Part shown: one piece after another, positions 38,808-48,968 of the stretch
Position numbering within the stretch: the stretch's first letter is position 1
How the letters are laid out: each line of letters begins with the position of its first letter
Assembly (NCBI RefSeq): GCF_017051705.1
Contig: NZ_JAFIDJ010000002.1
Span: 1,433,151 to 1,497,150, forward strand
Reading direction: 5' to 3'
DNA length: 64,000 nt
Source: Algoriphagus lutimaris
GTDB taxonomy: Bacteria; Bacteroidota; Bacteroidia; Cytophagales; Cyclobacteriaceae
The notes under the pieces: model-generated
The model's input: only the letters and a program-made list of their open reading frames with translations
Told to the model about the DNA's origin: nothing
The model's database searches: none
Made by a program: the position numbers and the translations under genes

Positions 38808-39440
38808 ATGTCTGGTATTATAGGTAAAAAAGTAGGAATGACTAGCATTTTCAGTGCCGATGGACGTAACGTCGCATGCACGCTAATAGAAGCTGGTCCT
38901 TGCGTAGTGACGCAAGTAAAAAACGTTGAAACAGACGGGTACAACGCAGTGCAGTTGGCATATGGCGAGCGTAAAGAAAAAAATACGCCAAAGCCATTGA
39001 TCGGTCACTTTAAAAAGGCCGGTACTACGCCAAAGCAAAAAGTTGTTGAGTTCAGAGAATTCCGGGTCGAATTTGAAGGCCAGGTAGATCTAGGGGCTAC
39101 TGTGAAGGCTGGTGAAGTGTTTGTCGAAGGTGACTTCGTGGATGCAATCGGTACTTCTAAAGGTAAAGGATTCCAAGGTGTAGTAAAACGTCACGGTTTT
39201 GGTGGTGTGGGTGGACAAACTCACGGTCAGCACAACAGACAGAGACACCCAGGTTCCATTGGTGCTTGTTCTTGGCCATCCAGAGTATTCAAGGGAATGC
39301 GTATGGCAGGAAGAACCGGCGGTGACAGAGTGAAGGTAATCAACCTTAGAGTGTTGAAGATTTATCCTGAGCAAAACCTGCTGTTGGTTTCTGGTTCAGT
39401 ACCAGGTCCTAAAAATTCTTTCGTTATTCTAGAGAAATAA
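38808..39440 (+). CDS. rplC: 50S ribosomal protein L3
   Basis: This 210-residue protein lies near the peptidyl-transferase entrance. It has [16 protein letters not shown] at the N-terminus, the loop [34 protein letters not shown] (centre about 125-155) and the [11 protein letters not shown] segment. It is the first gene of the S10 unit here, since rpsJ is in the preceding unit. Confidence 0.99.
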   Translation: MSGIIGKKVGMTSIFSADGRNVACTLIEAGPCVVTQVKNVETDGYNAVQLAYGERKEKNTPKPLIGHFKKAGTTPKQKVVEFREFRVEFEGQVDLGATVKAGEVFVEGDFVDAIGTSKGKGFQGVVKRHGFGGVGGQTHGQHNRQRHPGSIGACSWPSRVFKGMRMAGRTGGDRVKVINLRVLKIYPEQNLLLVSGSVPGPKNSFVILEK

Positions 39441-39444
39441 GTCC

Positions 39445-40074
39445 ATGGAATTAGCAGTAATAAATCATAAAGGAGAAGATACTGGAAGAAAGGTGAACCT
39501 TTCTGATGAAATCTTCGGAATTGAGCCAAATGATCACGCGATCTATTTGGACGTGAAGCAGTACTTGGCGAACCAAAGACAAGGTACTCACAAGTCAAAG
39601 GAAAGAAATGAAATCGCTGGTTCTACTAAGAAGATCAAAAAGCAAAAAGGTACTGGTAGTGCTAGAGCTGGATCTTTAAAGTCGCCGCTTTTCAGAGGTG
39701 GAGGTAGAGTATTTGGTCCTAAGCCAAGAAACTATTCCTTCAAATTGAATAAAAAATTAAAGCAGTTGGCTAGAAAGTCTGCACTTGCTTATAAAGTGAA
39801 AGACAATAGCTTGGTAGTGTTGGAGAACCTTTCTTTTGAGGCTCCAAAGACTAAGAGCTATTTAGCTTTGATGAATGGTTTGTCCTTAGCTGATAAGAAA
39901 ACATTGGTTGTTCTTCCTGAAGAAAACAAGAATGTATACTTGTCTAGCAGAAACTTACCAAAGTCAAAAGTTGTGACTGTAAATGATGTAAATACTTACC
40001 AGGTTCTTAACGCTGACCACTTAGTGATTTGTGAAGGTTCTGTAAGTATGTTGGAAACCATTTTATCGAAATAA
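39445..40074 (+). CDS. rplD: 50S ribosomal protein L4
   Basis: The protein is 209 residues. The extended loop lining the exit tunnel is clear ([37 protein letters not shown], about 70-105). It starts 4 bp after rplC. In gammaproteobacteria L4 autoregulates the S10 operon; whether it does so here is unknown. Confidence 0.99.
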   Translation: MELAVINHKGEDTGRKVNLSDEIFGIEPNDHAIYLDVKQYLANQRQGTHKSKERNEIAGSTKKIKKQKGTGSARAGSLKSPLFRGGGRVFGPKPRNYSFKLNKKLKQLARKSALAYKVKDNSLVVLENLSFEAPKTKSYLALMNGLSLADKKTLVVLPEENKNVYLSSRNLPKSKVVTVNDVNTYQVLNADHLVICEGSVSMLETILSK

Positions 40075-40078
40075 GACA

Positions 40079-40366
40079 ATGGATATTCTAAAGCAGCCTT
40101 TAATTACTGAGAAAGTCTCTGCCATGAACGAAAAAGGTGTTTATGGATTTATCGTAGAGAAAACTGCGAAAAAGCCAGAGATTAAGAATGCAGTTGAAAA
40201 AACATATGGTGTGGATGTGGTTTCTATCAGAACCATGAGATATGCTGCAAAGCATAAGACTAGATACACCAAAAACAAAGTGGTATCAGGCTTTACCAAT
40301 GCTTTCAAGAAAGCGATTGTTGAAGTAGCTGATGGACAGGTAATTGATTTTTACGGAGAAATTTAA
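40079..40366 (+). CDS. rplW: 50S ribosomal protein L23
   Basis: This is the 95-residue tunnel-exit protein that docks SRP and trigger factor. It shows LKQPLITEKVSAMNEKGVYGFIV and VEKTYGVDVVSIRTM. It is 4 bp after rplD and 13 bp before rplB. Confidence 0.98.
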   Translation: MDILKQPLITEKVSAMNEKGVYGFIVEKTAKKPEIKNAVEKTYGVDVVSIRTMRYAAKHKTRYTKNKVVSGFTNAFKKAIVEVADGQVIDFYGEI

Positions 40367-40379
40367 TTGAATCAATATC

Positions 40380-41204
40380 ATGGCAATTAAAAAATTGAAG
40401 CCTGTTACTCCAGGGACAAGATTCAGAGTAGCTCCAGCTTTTGACGAGATTACAAAGTCAAAGCCAGAGAAGTCTCTTCTTGCTCCTTTGAAGAAATCAG
40501 GCGGAAGAAATAATGAAGGCAAAATGACTGCCCGTTACATTGGTGGTGGTCATAAGAGAAGACTAAGAATAGTAGACTTCCAAAGAAATAAGTTTGGCGT
40601 ACCTGCGACTGTGAAGGCGATTGAGTATGATCCAAACAGAACTGCACGTCTTGCCCTGCTTTATTACGCAGACGGTGCAAAGGCCTACATTATCGCCCCG
40701 GAAGGTTTGACAGTAGGACAAACAGTGATTTCCGGTGAGCAAGTTGCTCCAGAAGTAGGAAATGCGATGCCTTTGGCTAACATTCCTCTTGGTACAATTG
40801 TACACAATGTAGAATTGAAGCCAGGTAATGGTGGAGTAATGGCCAGAAGTGCTGGTGGATATGCACAGATCGTTGCCCGTGAGGGTAAGTACGTGACTAT
40901 CAAGCTTCCTTCCGGTGAAATGAGACTAGTTCTTGGTGTTTGTATGGCAACAATCGGTACTGTTTCCAATGCAGATCACATGAACGTAGTTCTTGGAAAA
41001 GCTGGTCGTAAGAGATGGTTAGGTGTAAGACCTCGTACTAGAGGTGTTGCGATGAACCCAGTAGATCACCCAATGGGTGGTGGTGAAGGTCGTTCTTCCG
41101 GTGGACATCCAAGATCTAGAAAAGGTCTTCTGTCTAAAGGTAAGAAAACCAGATCACCTAAGAAGTATTCAAACAAGTTCATCATCAGCAAAAGATCTAA
41201 ATAA
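40380..41204 (+). CDS. rplB: 50S ribosomal protein L2
   Basis: At 274 residues this is a core 23S-binding protein required for subunit joining. It has [15 protein letters not shown], the [20 protein letters not shown] segment, and the C-terminal [24 protein letters not shown] with the conserved His near 230. TT separates its stop from the rpsS start. Confidence 0.99.
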   Translation: MAIKKLKPVTPGTRFRVAPAFDEITKSKPEKSLLAPLKKSGGRNNEGKMTARYIGGGHKRRLRIVDFQRNKFGVPATVKAIEYDPNRTARLALLYYADGAKAYIIAPEGLTVGQTVISGEQVAPEVGNAMPLANIPLGTIVHNVELKPGNGGVMARSAGGYAQIVAREGKYVTIKLPSGEMRLVLGVCMATIGTVSNADHMNVVLGKAGRKRWLGVRPRTRGVAMNPVDHPMGGGEGRSSGGHPRSRKGLLSKGKKTRSPKKYSNKFIISKRSK

Positions 41205-41206
41205 TT

Positions 41207-41485
41207 ATGGCACGTTCATTAAAAAAAGGTCCTTATATCGAACATCACCTGGTGAAGAAAGTGGATGTTATGAACGAGTCCGGCAAGAAATCTGTCATCA
41301 AGACTTGGTCAAGAAGATCTATGATTTCTCCAGACTTCGTAGGACATACCTTCGCAGTGCATAATGGAAATAAATTCATCCCTGTATTTGTGACTGACAA
41401 CATGGTAGGTCATAAGTTAGGTGAATTTGCTCCAACCAGAAATTTCAGAGGCCACATTGCCAAAAAAGATAAAGGAAAGAGATAA
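41207..41485 (+). CDS. rpsS: 30S ribosomal protein S19
   Basis: This is a 92-residue 30S head protein. It contains [18 protein letters not shown], the [24 protein letters not shown] core and [17 protein letters not shown]. It is tightly spaced on both sides (2 nt each). Confidence 0.99.
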   Translation: MARSLKKGPYIEHHLVKKVDVMNESGKKSVIKTWSRRSMISPDFVGHTFAVHNGNKFIPVFVTDNMVGHKLGEFAPTRNFRGHIAKKDKGKR

Positions 41486-41487
41486 TC

Positions 41488-41880
41488 ATGGAAGCTATCG
41501 CAAGATTAAATAATGTTCCTACTTCTCCGCGTAAGATGCGCCTTGTGGCTGACCTTGTCAGAGGCAAGAGAGTTGGGAATGCACTTAGTATTTTAAAGTT
41601 TACTCCGAATCACGGAGCTTTGAAATTGGAAAAGTTATTGCTTTCTGCCGTTGCCAACTGGCAGGCAAAGAATCCTGACGCTAAACTTGAAGAAGCTGAT
41701 TTGTTTGTGAAAACCATCATGGTGGACGAAGGCAGATCTCTCAAAAGATTGAGACCAGCTCCTCAAGGTAGAGGCCACAGAATCCGCAAGAGATCAAATC
41801 ATGTAACTCTCGTGATCGATACATTCGACGCTGGTGATGTTACCGCTGATGTAGTAGAAACAAACGAAAAGGCAAATTAA
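41488..41880 (+). CDS. rplV: 50S ribosomal protein L22
   Basis: The protein is 130 residues. The beta-hairpin reaching into the exit tunnel is in [24 protein letters not shown] (about 90-113). The N-terminus ([20 protein letters not shown]) is typical. The start follows rpsS by TC only. Confidence 0.98.
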   Translation: MEAIARLNNVPTSPRKMRLVADLVRGKRVGNALSILKFTPNHGALKLEKLLLSAVANWQAKNPDAKLEEADLFVKTIMVDEGRSLKRLRPAPQGRGHRIRKRSNHVTLVIDTFDAGDVTADVVETNEKAN

Positions 41881-41889
41881 GAACAGACT

Positions 41890-42621
41890 ATGGGACAAAA
41901 GATCAACCCAATAGGATTTAGACTTGGTGTAGTCAAAGGCTGGGATTCCAACTGGTATGGTGGGAAAGACTTCGCTGAAAAACTATACGAAGATCAGCAA
42001 ATCCGTAAGTACGTCCTTGCCAGAATTCCTAAAGGTGGGATTGCTAAGGTGATCATTGAGCGTACGCTTAAGAGAATCACGCTTACCATTCATACTGCCA
42101 GACCAGGTGTTGTAATTGGTAAAGGTGGAGCCGAAGTAGACAAGCTGAAAGAAGAACTTAAGAAGATCACTAGCAAAGATATTCAAATCAATATCTTCGA
42201 AATTAAGCGACCTGAATTGGACGCGAAATTGGTAGGTGAATCTATCGCTCAGCAACTTCAAGCTAGAATTTCCTTCAGAAGAGCAATGAAACAAGCCATT
42301 GCAGCATCCATGAGAGTGGGAGCAGAAGGAATCAAAGTAAAACTTTCTGGTCGTCTGGGTGGAGCCGAGATGGCAAGATCCGAAATGTACAAAGAAGGAA
42401 GAATTCCTCTTCATACGTTGAGAGCAGACATTGATTACGCACTTTCTGAAGCACTTACAGTTTACGGAATTATCGGAATCAAAGTATGGATCTTCAAAGG
42501 TGAAGTGTACGGTAAAAGAGACCTCTCTCCAAATCAGGGAGCTGCAAACGAGCCGAAAGGATCTCGTCATTCAGGCCCTAAGAGAAACGACGGTCCAAGA
42601 CGCAGAAAAAGAAATAACTAA
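41890..42621 (+). CDS. rpsC: 30S ribosomal protein S3
   Basis: The protein is 243 residues. The N-terminal [13 protein letters not shown], the KH domain with [13 protein letters not shown] (GxxG loop about 78-81) and the C-terminal S3 domain ([31 protein letters not shown]) are all present. It ends in a basic tail ([15 protein letters not shown]). S3 helps form the mRNA entry helicase site. Confidence 0.99.
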   Translation: MGQKINPIGFRLGVVKGWDSNWYGGKDFAEKLYEDQQIRKYVLARIPKGGIAKVIIERTLKRITLTIHTARPGVVIGKGGAEVDKLKEELKKITSKDIQINIFEIKRPELDAKLVGESIAQQLQARISFRRAMKQAIAASMRVGAEGIKVKLSGRLGGAEMARSEMYKEGRIPLHTLRADIDYALSEALTVYGIIGIKVWIFKGEVYGKRDLSPNQGAANEPKGSRHSGPKRNDGPRRRKRNN

Positions 42622-42645
42622 TTTTCACCGACTAAGTGAGAACGC

Positions 42646-43065
42646 ATGTTACAGCCAAAAAGAACTAAATATAGGAAAATGCAAAAGGGCCGTGTCAAAG
42701 GCATTGCACAAAGAGGGCACACGCTTTCTTTTGGCAACTTTGGCATCAAATCCCTGGAAGCAGGATGGATTACTTCTCGTCAGATCGAGGCAGCTCGTAT
42801 CGCGATGACAAGAGCCATGAAAAGAGAAGGACAGGTTTGGATCAGGATTTTCCCTGACAAACCAGTTACTAAGAAGCCCGCAGAGGTTCGTATGGGTAAG
42901 GGTAAAGGTGCTCCAGAATATTGGGTAGCTGTTATCAAACCAGGAACGATCCTTTTCGAAGCTACAGGCGTGAGCCTGGAGACTGCTAAAGAGGCGTTAA
43001 GATTAGCTCAACAGAAGCTACCAGTAAGTACCAATTTTATCGTTCGTAGAGACTACGTAGAATAG
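42646..43065 (+). CDS. rplP: 50S ribosomal protein L16
   Basis: The protein is 139 residues and near the A-site tRNA. It has [68 protein letters not shown] and the PVSTNFIVR ending. It is 24 bp after rpsC. Confidence 0.99.
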   Translation: MLQPKRTKYRKMQKGRVKGIAQRGHTLSFGNFGIKSLEAGWITSRQIEAARIAMTRAMKREGQVWIRIFPDKPVTKKPAEVRMGKGKGAPEYWVAVIKPGTILFEATGVSLETAKEALRLAQQKLPVSTNFIVRRDYVE

Positions 43066-43072
43066 AATGACA

Positions 43073-43255
43073 ATGAAAAATACTGAGATCCAATCACTTT
43101 CCGCAAGTGAAATCGCCGAGCGAATTGTCGCAGAGAAGGGGAATCTGACCAAACTTAAGTTTGCGCACACGATATCTCCTATAGAGAATCCTAATAGAAT
43201 CCGCGAGACCAAGCGTCTGATCGCAAGATTGAAGACTGCATTGGCTGCCAAATAA
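43073..43255 (+). CDS. rpmC: 50S ribosomal protein L29
   Basis: From the ATG at 43073 the protein is 60 residues; an ATG two codons earlier (43067), just past the rplP stop, is also possible. L29 sits at the tunnel exit. It shows NLTKLKFAHTISPIENPNRIRETKRLIARLKT, the family signature, at about 27-55. Confidence 0.95.
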   Translation: MKNTEIQSLSASEIAERIVAEKGNLTKLKFAHTISPIENPNRIRETKRLIARLKTALAAK

Positions 43256-43274
43256 CTAGCTAACAGAAAAAGAA

Positions 43275-43538
43275 ATGGCTACGATTGAGAGAAATCTTCG
43301 AAAAGAAAGAGTTGGTAAAGTGGTAAGTAACAAGATGGACAAGTCCATTACCGTTGCAGTTGAGCGTCGCGTAAAGCATGCCATGTACGGTAAGTTTGTT
43401 GCTAAAACAACCAAATTTATGGCTCATGACGAGAAAAACGAGTGTAACCCAGGTGACCTCGTTAAAATCAGTGAAACTCGTCCGCTGAGTAAGAACAAAC
43501 GTTGGAGAGTAGTTGAAATTATTGAAAGGGCTAAATAA
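43275..43538 (+). CDS. rpsQ: 30S ribosomal protein S17
   Basis: This is an 87-residue OB-fold protein. It contains [42 protein letters not shown], and the [23 protein letters not shown] end. TC separates its stop from rplN. Confidence 0.98.
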   Translation: MATIERNLRKERVGKVVSNKMDKSITVAVERRVKHAMYGKFVAKTTKFMAHDEKNECNPGDLVKISETRPLSKNKRWRVVEIIERAK

Positions 43539-43540
43539 TC

Positions 43541-43909
43541 ATGATACAACAAGAATCCAGACTAAGTGTGGCGGACAATTCCGGTGCCAAAGAGGTATTG
43601 GTGATCCGTGTATTGGGAGGAACCAAGAAGCGTTATGCTTCTATCGGTGACAAAGTAGTCGTGACTGTAAAGTCAGCCCTATCTTCCAGCAACATGAAAA
43701 AAGGTACCGTTTCAAGAGCGGTAATCGTGCGAACCAGAAAAGAAATAAGAAGAAAAGACGGTTCTTATATCCGATTTGAGGACAACGCTGCTGTATTGTT
43801 GAACAACAACGATGAGCCTAGAGGCACTCGTATTTTCGGCCCAGTTGCTAGAGAATTGAGAGAGAAGCAGTTTATGAAAATCGTTTCTTTGGCCCCTGAA
43901 GTATTGTAA
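43541..43909 (+). CDS. rplN: 50S ribosomal protein L14
   Basis: At 122 residues the length is typical. It has [27 protein letters not shown] and [30 protein letters not shown]14 forms an intersubunit bridge. Confidence 0.99.
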   Translation: MIQQESRLSVADNSGAKEVLVIRVLGGTKKRYASIGDKVVVTVKSALSSSNMKKGTVSRAVIVRTRKEIRRKDGSYIRFEDNAAVLLNNNDEPRGTRIFGPVARELREKQFMKIVSLAPEVL

Positions 43910-43911
43910 TC

Positions 43912-44256
43912 ATGGAAAGAAAATTCAATAAGCAGCCTAAGCTGCATATCAAAACTGGTGACACTGTGAAAGTGATCGCTGGGGATGACAAAGGCAAATC
44001 AGGCAAAGTACTTTCTGTAGATACAGCAAAAAGAAAGGCTTTCGTAGAAGGAATCAATATGATCACCAAACACGTAAAGCCAACTGCTGCAAAACCACAA
44101 GGTGGTATCGAGAAGAAAGAAGCTGCTTTGCACATTAGTAACTTGATGCTTGTAGATCCTAAAACTGGTGAAGCTACCAGAACTGGTCGTAAAGCTGGTG
44201 AAAATGGGAAATTAGTGAGATACTCTAAGAAAACTGGGGAGGTGATCAATGGCTAA
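43912..44256 (+). CDS. rplX: 50S ribosomal protein L24
   Basis: The 114-residue protein has a KOW motif ([22 protein letters not shown], about 11-32) and the [11 protein letters not shown] and [20 protein letters not shown] segments. Its end overlaps the rplE start by 8 bp, the only real overlap in this part of the operon. Confidence 0.98.
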   Translation: MERKFNKQPKLHIKTGDTVKVIAGDDKGKSGKVLSVDTAKRKAFVEGINMITKHVKPTAAKPQGGIEKKEAALHISNLMLVDPKTGEATRTGRKAGENGKLVRYSKKTGEVING

Positions 44257-44809
44257 TCCAAGAATCAAACAAAAATATGTGGACGATATCGTCCCTGCTT
44301 TGAAAGAAAAATTTCAATATTCTTCTGTAATGCAGGTGCCTAAGCTTTCAAAAATCGTTTTGAATAAAGGGATCGGTGCTGCAGTAGCTGATAAGAAATT
44401 GGTAGACCAAGGTGTTGAAGAACTTTCTTTAATCACTGGTCAAAGAGCAGTCGCTACCAAAGCGAAGACTTCTGTGTCTAACTTTAAGCTAAGAGAAGGA
44501 ATGCCTATCGGAGCGAAAGTTACTTTAAGAGGTCAAAAAATGTATGAATTCCTTGACAGATTGATGACTGTTGCTCTTCCTCGTGTAAGAGACTTCAAAG
44601 GTATTTCTGACAAAGGATTCGACGGTAGAGGTAACTACACTTTAGGTGTAACTGAACAAATTATCTTCCCTGAGATCAGCATCGAAAAGGTGAATAGAAT
44701 CTCTGGTATGGATATCACCTTTGTGACTTCTGCTAAAACAGATGAGGAAAGCTTCGCATTGTTGAAAGCTTTCGGAATGCCTTTCGTTAACAAAAATAAA
44801 GAAGAATAG
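44249..44809 (+). CDS. rplE: 50S ribosomal protein L5
   Basis: This is the 186-residue 5S rRNA-binding protein. It shows [43 protein letters not shown], and [34 protein letters not shown]. Its start lies within the last codons of rplX. Confidence 0.99.
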   Translation: MANPRIKQKYVDDIVPALKEKFQYSSVMQVPKLSKIVLNKGIGAAVADKKLVDQGVEELSLITGQRAVATKAKTSVSNFKLREGMPIGAKVTLRGQKMYEFLDRLMTVALPRVRDFKGISDKGFDGRGNYTLGVTEQIIFPEISIEKVNRISGMDITFVTSAKTDEESFALLKAFGMPFVNKNKEE

Positions 44810-44811
44810 TC

Positions 44812-45081
44812 ATGGCAAAAGAGTCCATCAAAGCTCGTGAGAGAAAAAGAGAACGTCTGGTAGCCAAGTATGCTAAAAAAAGAGCTGAGCTGAAAGCAGC
44901 TGGTGATTATGAAGCACTTGACAAATTGCCAAAGAACGCTTCCCCGGTTAGACTTCACAATAGATGTAAACTAACTGGTCGTCCTAAAGGCTACATGAGA
45001 AAATTCGGTATCAACAGGGTAACCTTCAGGGAAATGGCCTCTTCAGGCAAAATTCCTGGAGTGACTAAGTCCAGCTGGTAA
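44812..45081 (+). CDS. rpsN: 30S ribosomal protein S14 (zinc-independent long form)
   Basis: At 89 residues this is the long form, without the CxxC pairs of the zinc-binding short form. It contains [17 protein letters not shown] and the [40 protein letters not shown] region (about 50-89). Confidence 0.97.
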   Translation: MAKESIKARERKRERLVAKYAKKRAELKAAGDYEALDKLPKNASPVRLHNRCKLTGRPKGYMRKFGINRVTFREMASSGKIPGVTKSSW

Positions 45082-45118
45082 AATAACGACAGTAGTTTTT
45101 ATTCTAAAAATCAATTCG

Positions 45119-45126
45119 TAACTTTG
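45119..45126 (+). promoter_or_regulatory. Possible internal promoter -7 element upstream of rpsH
   Basis: TAACTTTG in the 83-bp rpsN-rpsH gap matches TAnnTTTG. The same 8-mer followed by GCA is found in the rplC promoter. The -33 position has only TTTT, so strength is uncertain. It lies 39 bp before rpsH. Confidence 0.5.
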
Positions 45127-45164
45127 CACGCCCAATTAGGGTGGAGCTAGACTTATAAAATATC

Positions 45165-45560
45165 ATGACTGATCCAATAGCTGATTATCTGACTAGGTTG
45201 AGAAACGCCATCAAGGCTTCTCACCGAATCGTAGAGATACCTGCTTCTAACATTAAGAAGGAGATTACAAAAGTATTGCACGACAAAGGATATATCCAGA
45301 ATTACAAATTCGAAGAGAATGGTCCTCAGGGAACTATCAAAATCGCTTTGAAATTCAATCCTACTACCAAGCAAAATGCAATTGTTAATCTAACAAGAGT
45401 AAGTACTCCAGGTTTGAGAAAATATGCCAAGCATGACTCTCTTCCAAGAGTAATCAATGGTTTAGGTATCGCCATTATTTCCACCTCTAAAGGTGTAATG
45501 ACTGACAAAGAAGCCCGCGTTGAAGGCGTTGGGGGCGAAGTACTTTGCTACGTATATTAA
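45165..45560 (+). CDS. rpsH: 30S ribosomal protein S8
   Basis: The protein is 131 residues. It shows DPIADYLTRLRNAIKASHRIVEIPASNIKKEI at the N-terminus and GIAIISTSKGVMTDKEARVEGVGGEVLCYVY at the C-terminus. S8 binds the central domain of 16S rRNA and in E. coli represses the spc operon. Confidence 0.99.
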   Translation: MTDPIADYLTRLRNAIKASHRIVEIPASNIKKEITKVLHDKGYIQNYKFEENGPQGTIKIALKFNPTTKQNAIVNLTRVSTPGLRKYAKHDSLPRVINGLGIAIISTSKGVMTDKEARVEGVGGEVLCYVY

Positions 45561-45569
45561 TTTACTATC

Positions 45570-46127
45570 ATGTCTAGAATAGGTAAAAAACCAATAAATC
45601 TACCTGGCGGTGTTACTGTAGACGTGTCAGCTCACGGGCTGGTCACTGTTAAAGGTCCAAAAGGTACACTCACTCAGGATGTGAATCCCGATATTGAGGT
45701 AAAAGTGGAAGACAATTCAGTTGTCGTTTCCAGACCTACCGATTCCAAAAGACACAAGTCTATGCATGGACTTTACAGATCTTTGATCAATAATATGGTC
45801 ATTGGTGTATCTGAAGGTTACAAAAAAGACTTGGAGCTTGTTGGTGTAGGTTACAAGGCTACGAATCAAGGACAAGTGTTAGAACTTTCCCTTGGTTATT
45901 CTCACAACATCTTCTTTGCATTGCCTTCTGAGGTAAGTGTAAAGACAGAGACTCCTAAAGGTAAAAACCCGATCATTACTTTGGAGGCAATTGACAAGGA
46001 ATTGATCGGACAAGTGGCTGCCAAAATCAAAGGACTTCGTAAAGTTGAGCCTTACAAAGGTAAAGGTGTGCGCTTCGTGGGTGAACAAATTAGACGTAAG
46101 GCTGGTAAAACTGCCGGTAAAAAATAA
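45570..46127 (+). CDS. rplF: 50S ribosomal protein L6
   Basis: The protein is 185 residues with two repeated RNA-binding folds: SRIGKKPINLPGGVTV, then the central HGLYRSLINNMVIGVSEGY, and the C-terminal signature PYKGKGVRFVGEQIRRKAGK (about 158-177). Confidence 0.99.
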   Translation: MSRIGKKPINLPGGVTVDVSAHGLVTVKGPKGTLTQDVNPDIEVKVEDNSVVVSRPTDSKRHKSMHGLYRSLINNMVIGVSEGYKKDLELVGVGYKATNQGQVLELSLGYSHNIFFALPSEVSVKTETPKGKNPIITLEAIDKELIGQVAAKIKGLRKVEPYKGKGVRFVGEQIRRKAGKTAGKK

Positions 46128-46133
46128 TAGGTT

Positions 46134-46484
46134 ATGGCATTTAATAAGAATTCCAGAAGACTTAGAATCAAGCAGGGTATCAGAAGAAAGATTTCTGGTA
46201 CTGATTCCAGACCTCGTTTGTCAGTTTTCAAAAGTAATACTGGCATGTATGCACAGCTTGTGGATGACCTTAAAGGTCAAACATTGGCTCAGGCATCTTC
46301 CAAAGAATTGGGAGCGAAAGAGAACACCAACATTGCAATTGCTACTGAGGTAGGTAAGAAATTAGCTGAAAGAGCTGTTGCAAACGGAGTTAGCGAAGTA
46401 GTATTCGATAGAAACGGCTATTTGTACCATGGGAAAGTGAAAGCTTTGGCTGATGGAGCAAGAGAAGGAGGCCTTAAATTTTAA
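46134..46484 (+). CDS. rplR: 50S ribosomal protein L18
   Basis: This 116-residue 5S rRNA-binding protein has RIKQGIRRKISGTDSRPRLSVFKSN and VVFDRNGYLYHGKVKALADGAREGGLKF. It is 6 bp after rplF and 6 bp before rpsE. Confidence 0.98.
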   Translation: MAFNKNSRRLRIKQGIRRKISGTDSRPRLSVFKSNTGMYAQLVDDLKGQTLAQASSKELGAKENTNIAIATEVGKKLAERAVANGVSEVVFDRNGYLYHGKVKALADGAREGGLKF

Positions 46485-46490
46485 TCAACT

Positions 46491-47009
46491 ATGTCTCAAC
46501 TAAGAAAAAAGCCTATTAGGGCTACAGATACAGAACTTAAAGAAAAGGTAGTTGCTATTAACAGAGTAGCCAAAGTGGTGAAAGGTGGTAGAAGATTCTC
46601 TTTTTCTGCAATAGTTGTCGTAGGTGACGGTGCCGGTGTAGTTGGTTACGGTTTAGGTAAAGCTAACGAAGTAACTGACGCAATCACTAAAGGCATTGAA
46701 GATGCTAAGAAAAACTTGGTGAAAGTACCAGTTTTGAAAGGAACCATCCCTCATGAGCAAATTGGTAAGTTTGGTGGAGGTTTTGTATTGATCAAACCAG
46801 CTGCGGCCGGTACCGGTGTTATCGCTGGTGGTGCAATGCGTGCTGTTTTAGAAAGTGCTGGCGTTACTGACGTTTTGGCGAAATCTAAAGGATCCTCAAA
46901 CCCTCACAACGTGGTTAAAGCAACAATCGATGCTTTGACTCAATTAAGAGATGCGATTGCCGTATCTCAGCAAAGAGGTGTGAAAATGTCTAAAGTCTTT
47001 AACGGATAA
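46491..47009 (+). CDS. rpsE: 30S ribosomal protein S5
   Basis: The protein is 172 residues. It shows [39 protein letters not shown] (about 18-56) and [40 protein letters not shown]5 acts in decoding accuracy and mRNA entry. Confidence 0.99.
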   Translation: MSQLRKKPIRATDTELKEKVVAINRVAKVVKGGRRFSFSAIVVVGDGAGVVGYGLGKANEVTDAITKGIEDAKKNLVKVPVLKGTIPHEQIGKFGGGFVLIKPAAAGTGVIAGGAMRAVLESAGVTDVLAKSKGSSNPHNVVKATIDALTQLRDAIAVSQQRGVKMSKVFNG

Positions 47010-47014
47010 TCATC

Positions 47015-47194
47015 ATGGGAAAGATCAAAATCACACAAACTAAAAGTACTATCGACCGTCCGAAGGATCAAAAAGCTACTATCACTGCTTTAGGTCTAGG
47101 AAGAATCAGCAAATCTGTAGTAGTTGAAAATACTCCACAGATCGCTGGTATGGTTAATAAAGTTAATCACCTTGTAAAAGTGGAGGAAGCTTAA
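47015..47194 (+). CDS. rpmD: 50S ribosomal protein L30
   Basis: This 59-residue gene sits between rpsE and rplO. I read [20 protein letters not shown], then [21 protein letters not shown] and [12 protein letters not shown], the L30 pattern. It starts 5 bp after rpsE and its TAA is separated from the rplO ATG by TT. Confidence 0.96.
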   Translation: MGKIKITQTKSTIDRPKDQKATITALGLGRISKSVVVENTPQIAGMVNKVNHLVKVEEA

Positions 47195-47196
47195 TT

Positions 47197-47643
47197 ATGA
47201 AACTGCATACATTAAAACCAGCAGAAGGGTCTACAAAAACTCGTAAAAGAATCGGTAGAGGTACTGGTTCCGGTAGAGGTGGAACTTCTACAAGAGGTCA
47301 TAAAGGTGCTAAATCCAGATCTGGATATAAGTCTAAGGCTGGATTTGAAGGTGGTCAGATGCCACTTCAAAGAAGAGTTCCTAAATTTGGCTTCAAAAGC
47401 TTGAATAAGGTTGAGTTCAAACCAGTAAATTTGGATACCTTGCAAGTTCTTGCTGAGGAGTACAACTTAGCAGCGATCGACATGGAGGCTCTAGTAGCTC
47501 ATGGAGTAGCTTCTAAGAATGACAAGATCAAAATCCTCGGTGGAGGTGAATTGAAGGCCAAATTAGACGTAACTGCTCATCATTTCTCTGCTTCTGCAAC
47601 TGCAGCTATTGAGAAAAACGGTGGTTCTGTAAACAAGATTTAA
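47197..47643 (+). CDS. rplO: 50S ribosomal protein L15
   Basis: The protein is 148 residues. It has an N-terminal Gly/Arg-rich extension ([27 protein letters not shown]) and [17 protein letters not shown], then a C-terminal globular part ([33 protein letters not shown]). It is 4 bp before secY. Confidence 0.99.
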   Translation: MKLHTLKPAEGSTKTRKRIGRGTGSGRGGTSTRGHKGAKSRSGYKSKAGFEGGQMPLQRRVPKFGFKSLNKVEFKPVNLDTLQVLAEEYNLAAIDMEALVAHGVASKNDKIKILGGGELKAKLDVTAHHFSASATAAIEKNGGSVNKI

Positions 47644-47647
47644 GTAA

Positions 47648-48967
47648 ATGAAAAAGTTTATTTCGACGGTTAAGAATATTTTCTCTATCGAAGATCTGAG
47701 AGTTAGGATCCTGAATACAGTCGGGTTCCTAATTATCTTCAGATTGGGATCCTTTATCGTTCTTCCTGGTGTAGACCCAGCTCGTTTGGGTGATGCTCCA
47801 GAAGGGATTTTTGGATTGATAGATACTTTCCTAGGTGGTGCATTTAGTAATGCTTCCATCTTCGGACTAGGCATTATGCCATATATTTCTGCTTCAATTG
47901 TGTTGCAGCTGTTGACTGTCGGAGTACCTTACTTTCAAAAAATGCAGAAAGAAGGGGAGTCTGGAAGAAAAAGAATCAACCAGATTACTCGAGTATTAAC
48001 CATCTTGATCACCATCGCACAAGGTATTGGTTACGTAAGTGCCACTATCCTTCCAACAGGAGCTGTGATGGTTAGTACATCCCTTTTCATGTTTAGCTCT
48101 TTAGTGTTATTATCTGCCGGTACCATGTTCTGTATGTGGTTAGGAGAGAAAATTACTGAAAAAGGTATCGGTAACGGTATCTCCATGCTGATCATGATTG
48201 GTATCATTTCTAGGTTCCCAGGTGCGATCATCGCGGAAACCTTAGAAAAAGGGACTTCTGGCATGTTGCTTTTAATTATTGAAGCAGTGGTACTTTTCTT
48301 TATCGTGGTTGGAGTAGTTGCTCTGACAGAAGCGACAAGAAGAATTCCTGTTCAATATGCAAAGCAAGTAGTAGGAGGTAAAGTTTACGGTGGCCAGAGA
48401 CAATATATTCCTATCAAGGTAAATGCTTCTGGGGTAATGCCTATTATCTTTGCACAATCGTTGATGTTCCTTCCTGCTTTGATCGCTCAGATCTGGGCTT
48501 CTGAAAGTGATGTTGCGAATTACATTGGTAATACGTTCAGTGACTTTACTTCTTGGCAATATAATCTGCTTTTCGCATCCTTGATTATCATCTTCACGTT
48601 CTTCTACACTGCGATTACAGTTAATCCAGAGCAGATAGCGGAAGATATGAAGAGAAACGGTGGATTTGTACCAGGTATTAAGCCAGGTGCTCCAACGTCT
48701 GAGTTTATTGATGGGATCATCTCTAAAATCACGTTGCCAGGATCCATTTTGTTAGCAGCAGTAGCGATTTTACCTGCCTTAGCAATTATTGCAGGTGTAG
48801 GTGGAGAGTTTGCTCAATTCTATGGAGGTACATCGCTTTTGATTATGGTGGGTGTAATCTTAGATACTTTGAGACAAATTGAAAGCTATTTGTTAATGCG
48901 TCATTACGAAGGAATGATGAAGAGCGGTAATATGAAGAATAATCCTTCTAATTACCAAGTAGCTTAA
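47648..48967 (+). CDS. secY: Preprotein translocase subunit SecY
   Basis: This 439-residue protein is the channel of the Sec system, with about ten hydrophobic spans. It shows FRLGSFIVLPGVDP, IFGLGIMPYISASIVLQLL, GNGISMLIMIGI, RRIPVQYAKQVVGGKVYGGQRQYIPIKVNASGVMPIIFAQSLM and NPEQIAEDMKRNGGFVPGIKPG, all family signatures. It sits after rplO as usual. Confidence 0.99.
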   Translation: MKKFISTVKNIFSIEDLRVRILNTVGFLIIFRLGSFIVLPGVDPARLGDAPEGIFGLIDTFLGGAFSNASIFGLGIMPYISASIVLQLLTVGVPYFQKMQKEGESGRKRINQITRVLTILITIAQGIGYVSATILPTGAVMVSTSLFMFSSLVLLSAGTMFCMWLGEKITEKGIGNGISMLIMIGIISRFPGAIIAETLEKGTSGMLLLIIEAVVLFFIVVGVVALTEATRRIPVQYAKQVVGGKVYGGQRQYIPIKVNASGVMPIIFAQSLMFLPALIAQIWASESDVANYIGNTFSDFTSWQYNLLFASLIIIFTFFYTAITVNPEQIAEDMKRNGGFVPGIKPGAPTSEFIDGIISKITLPGSILLAAVAILPALAIIAGVGGEFAQFYGGTSLLIMVGVILDTLRQIESYLLMRHYEGMMKSGNMKNNPSNYQVA

Positions 48968-48968
48968 T

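Noticed and set aside
41983-42570. 195-codon frame antisense to rpsC
   Set aside because: Shadow frame within a conserved ribosomal gene.
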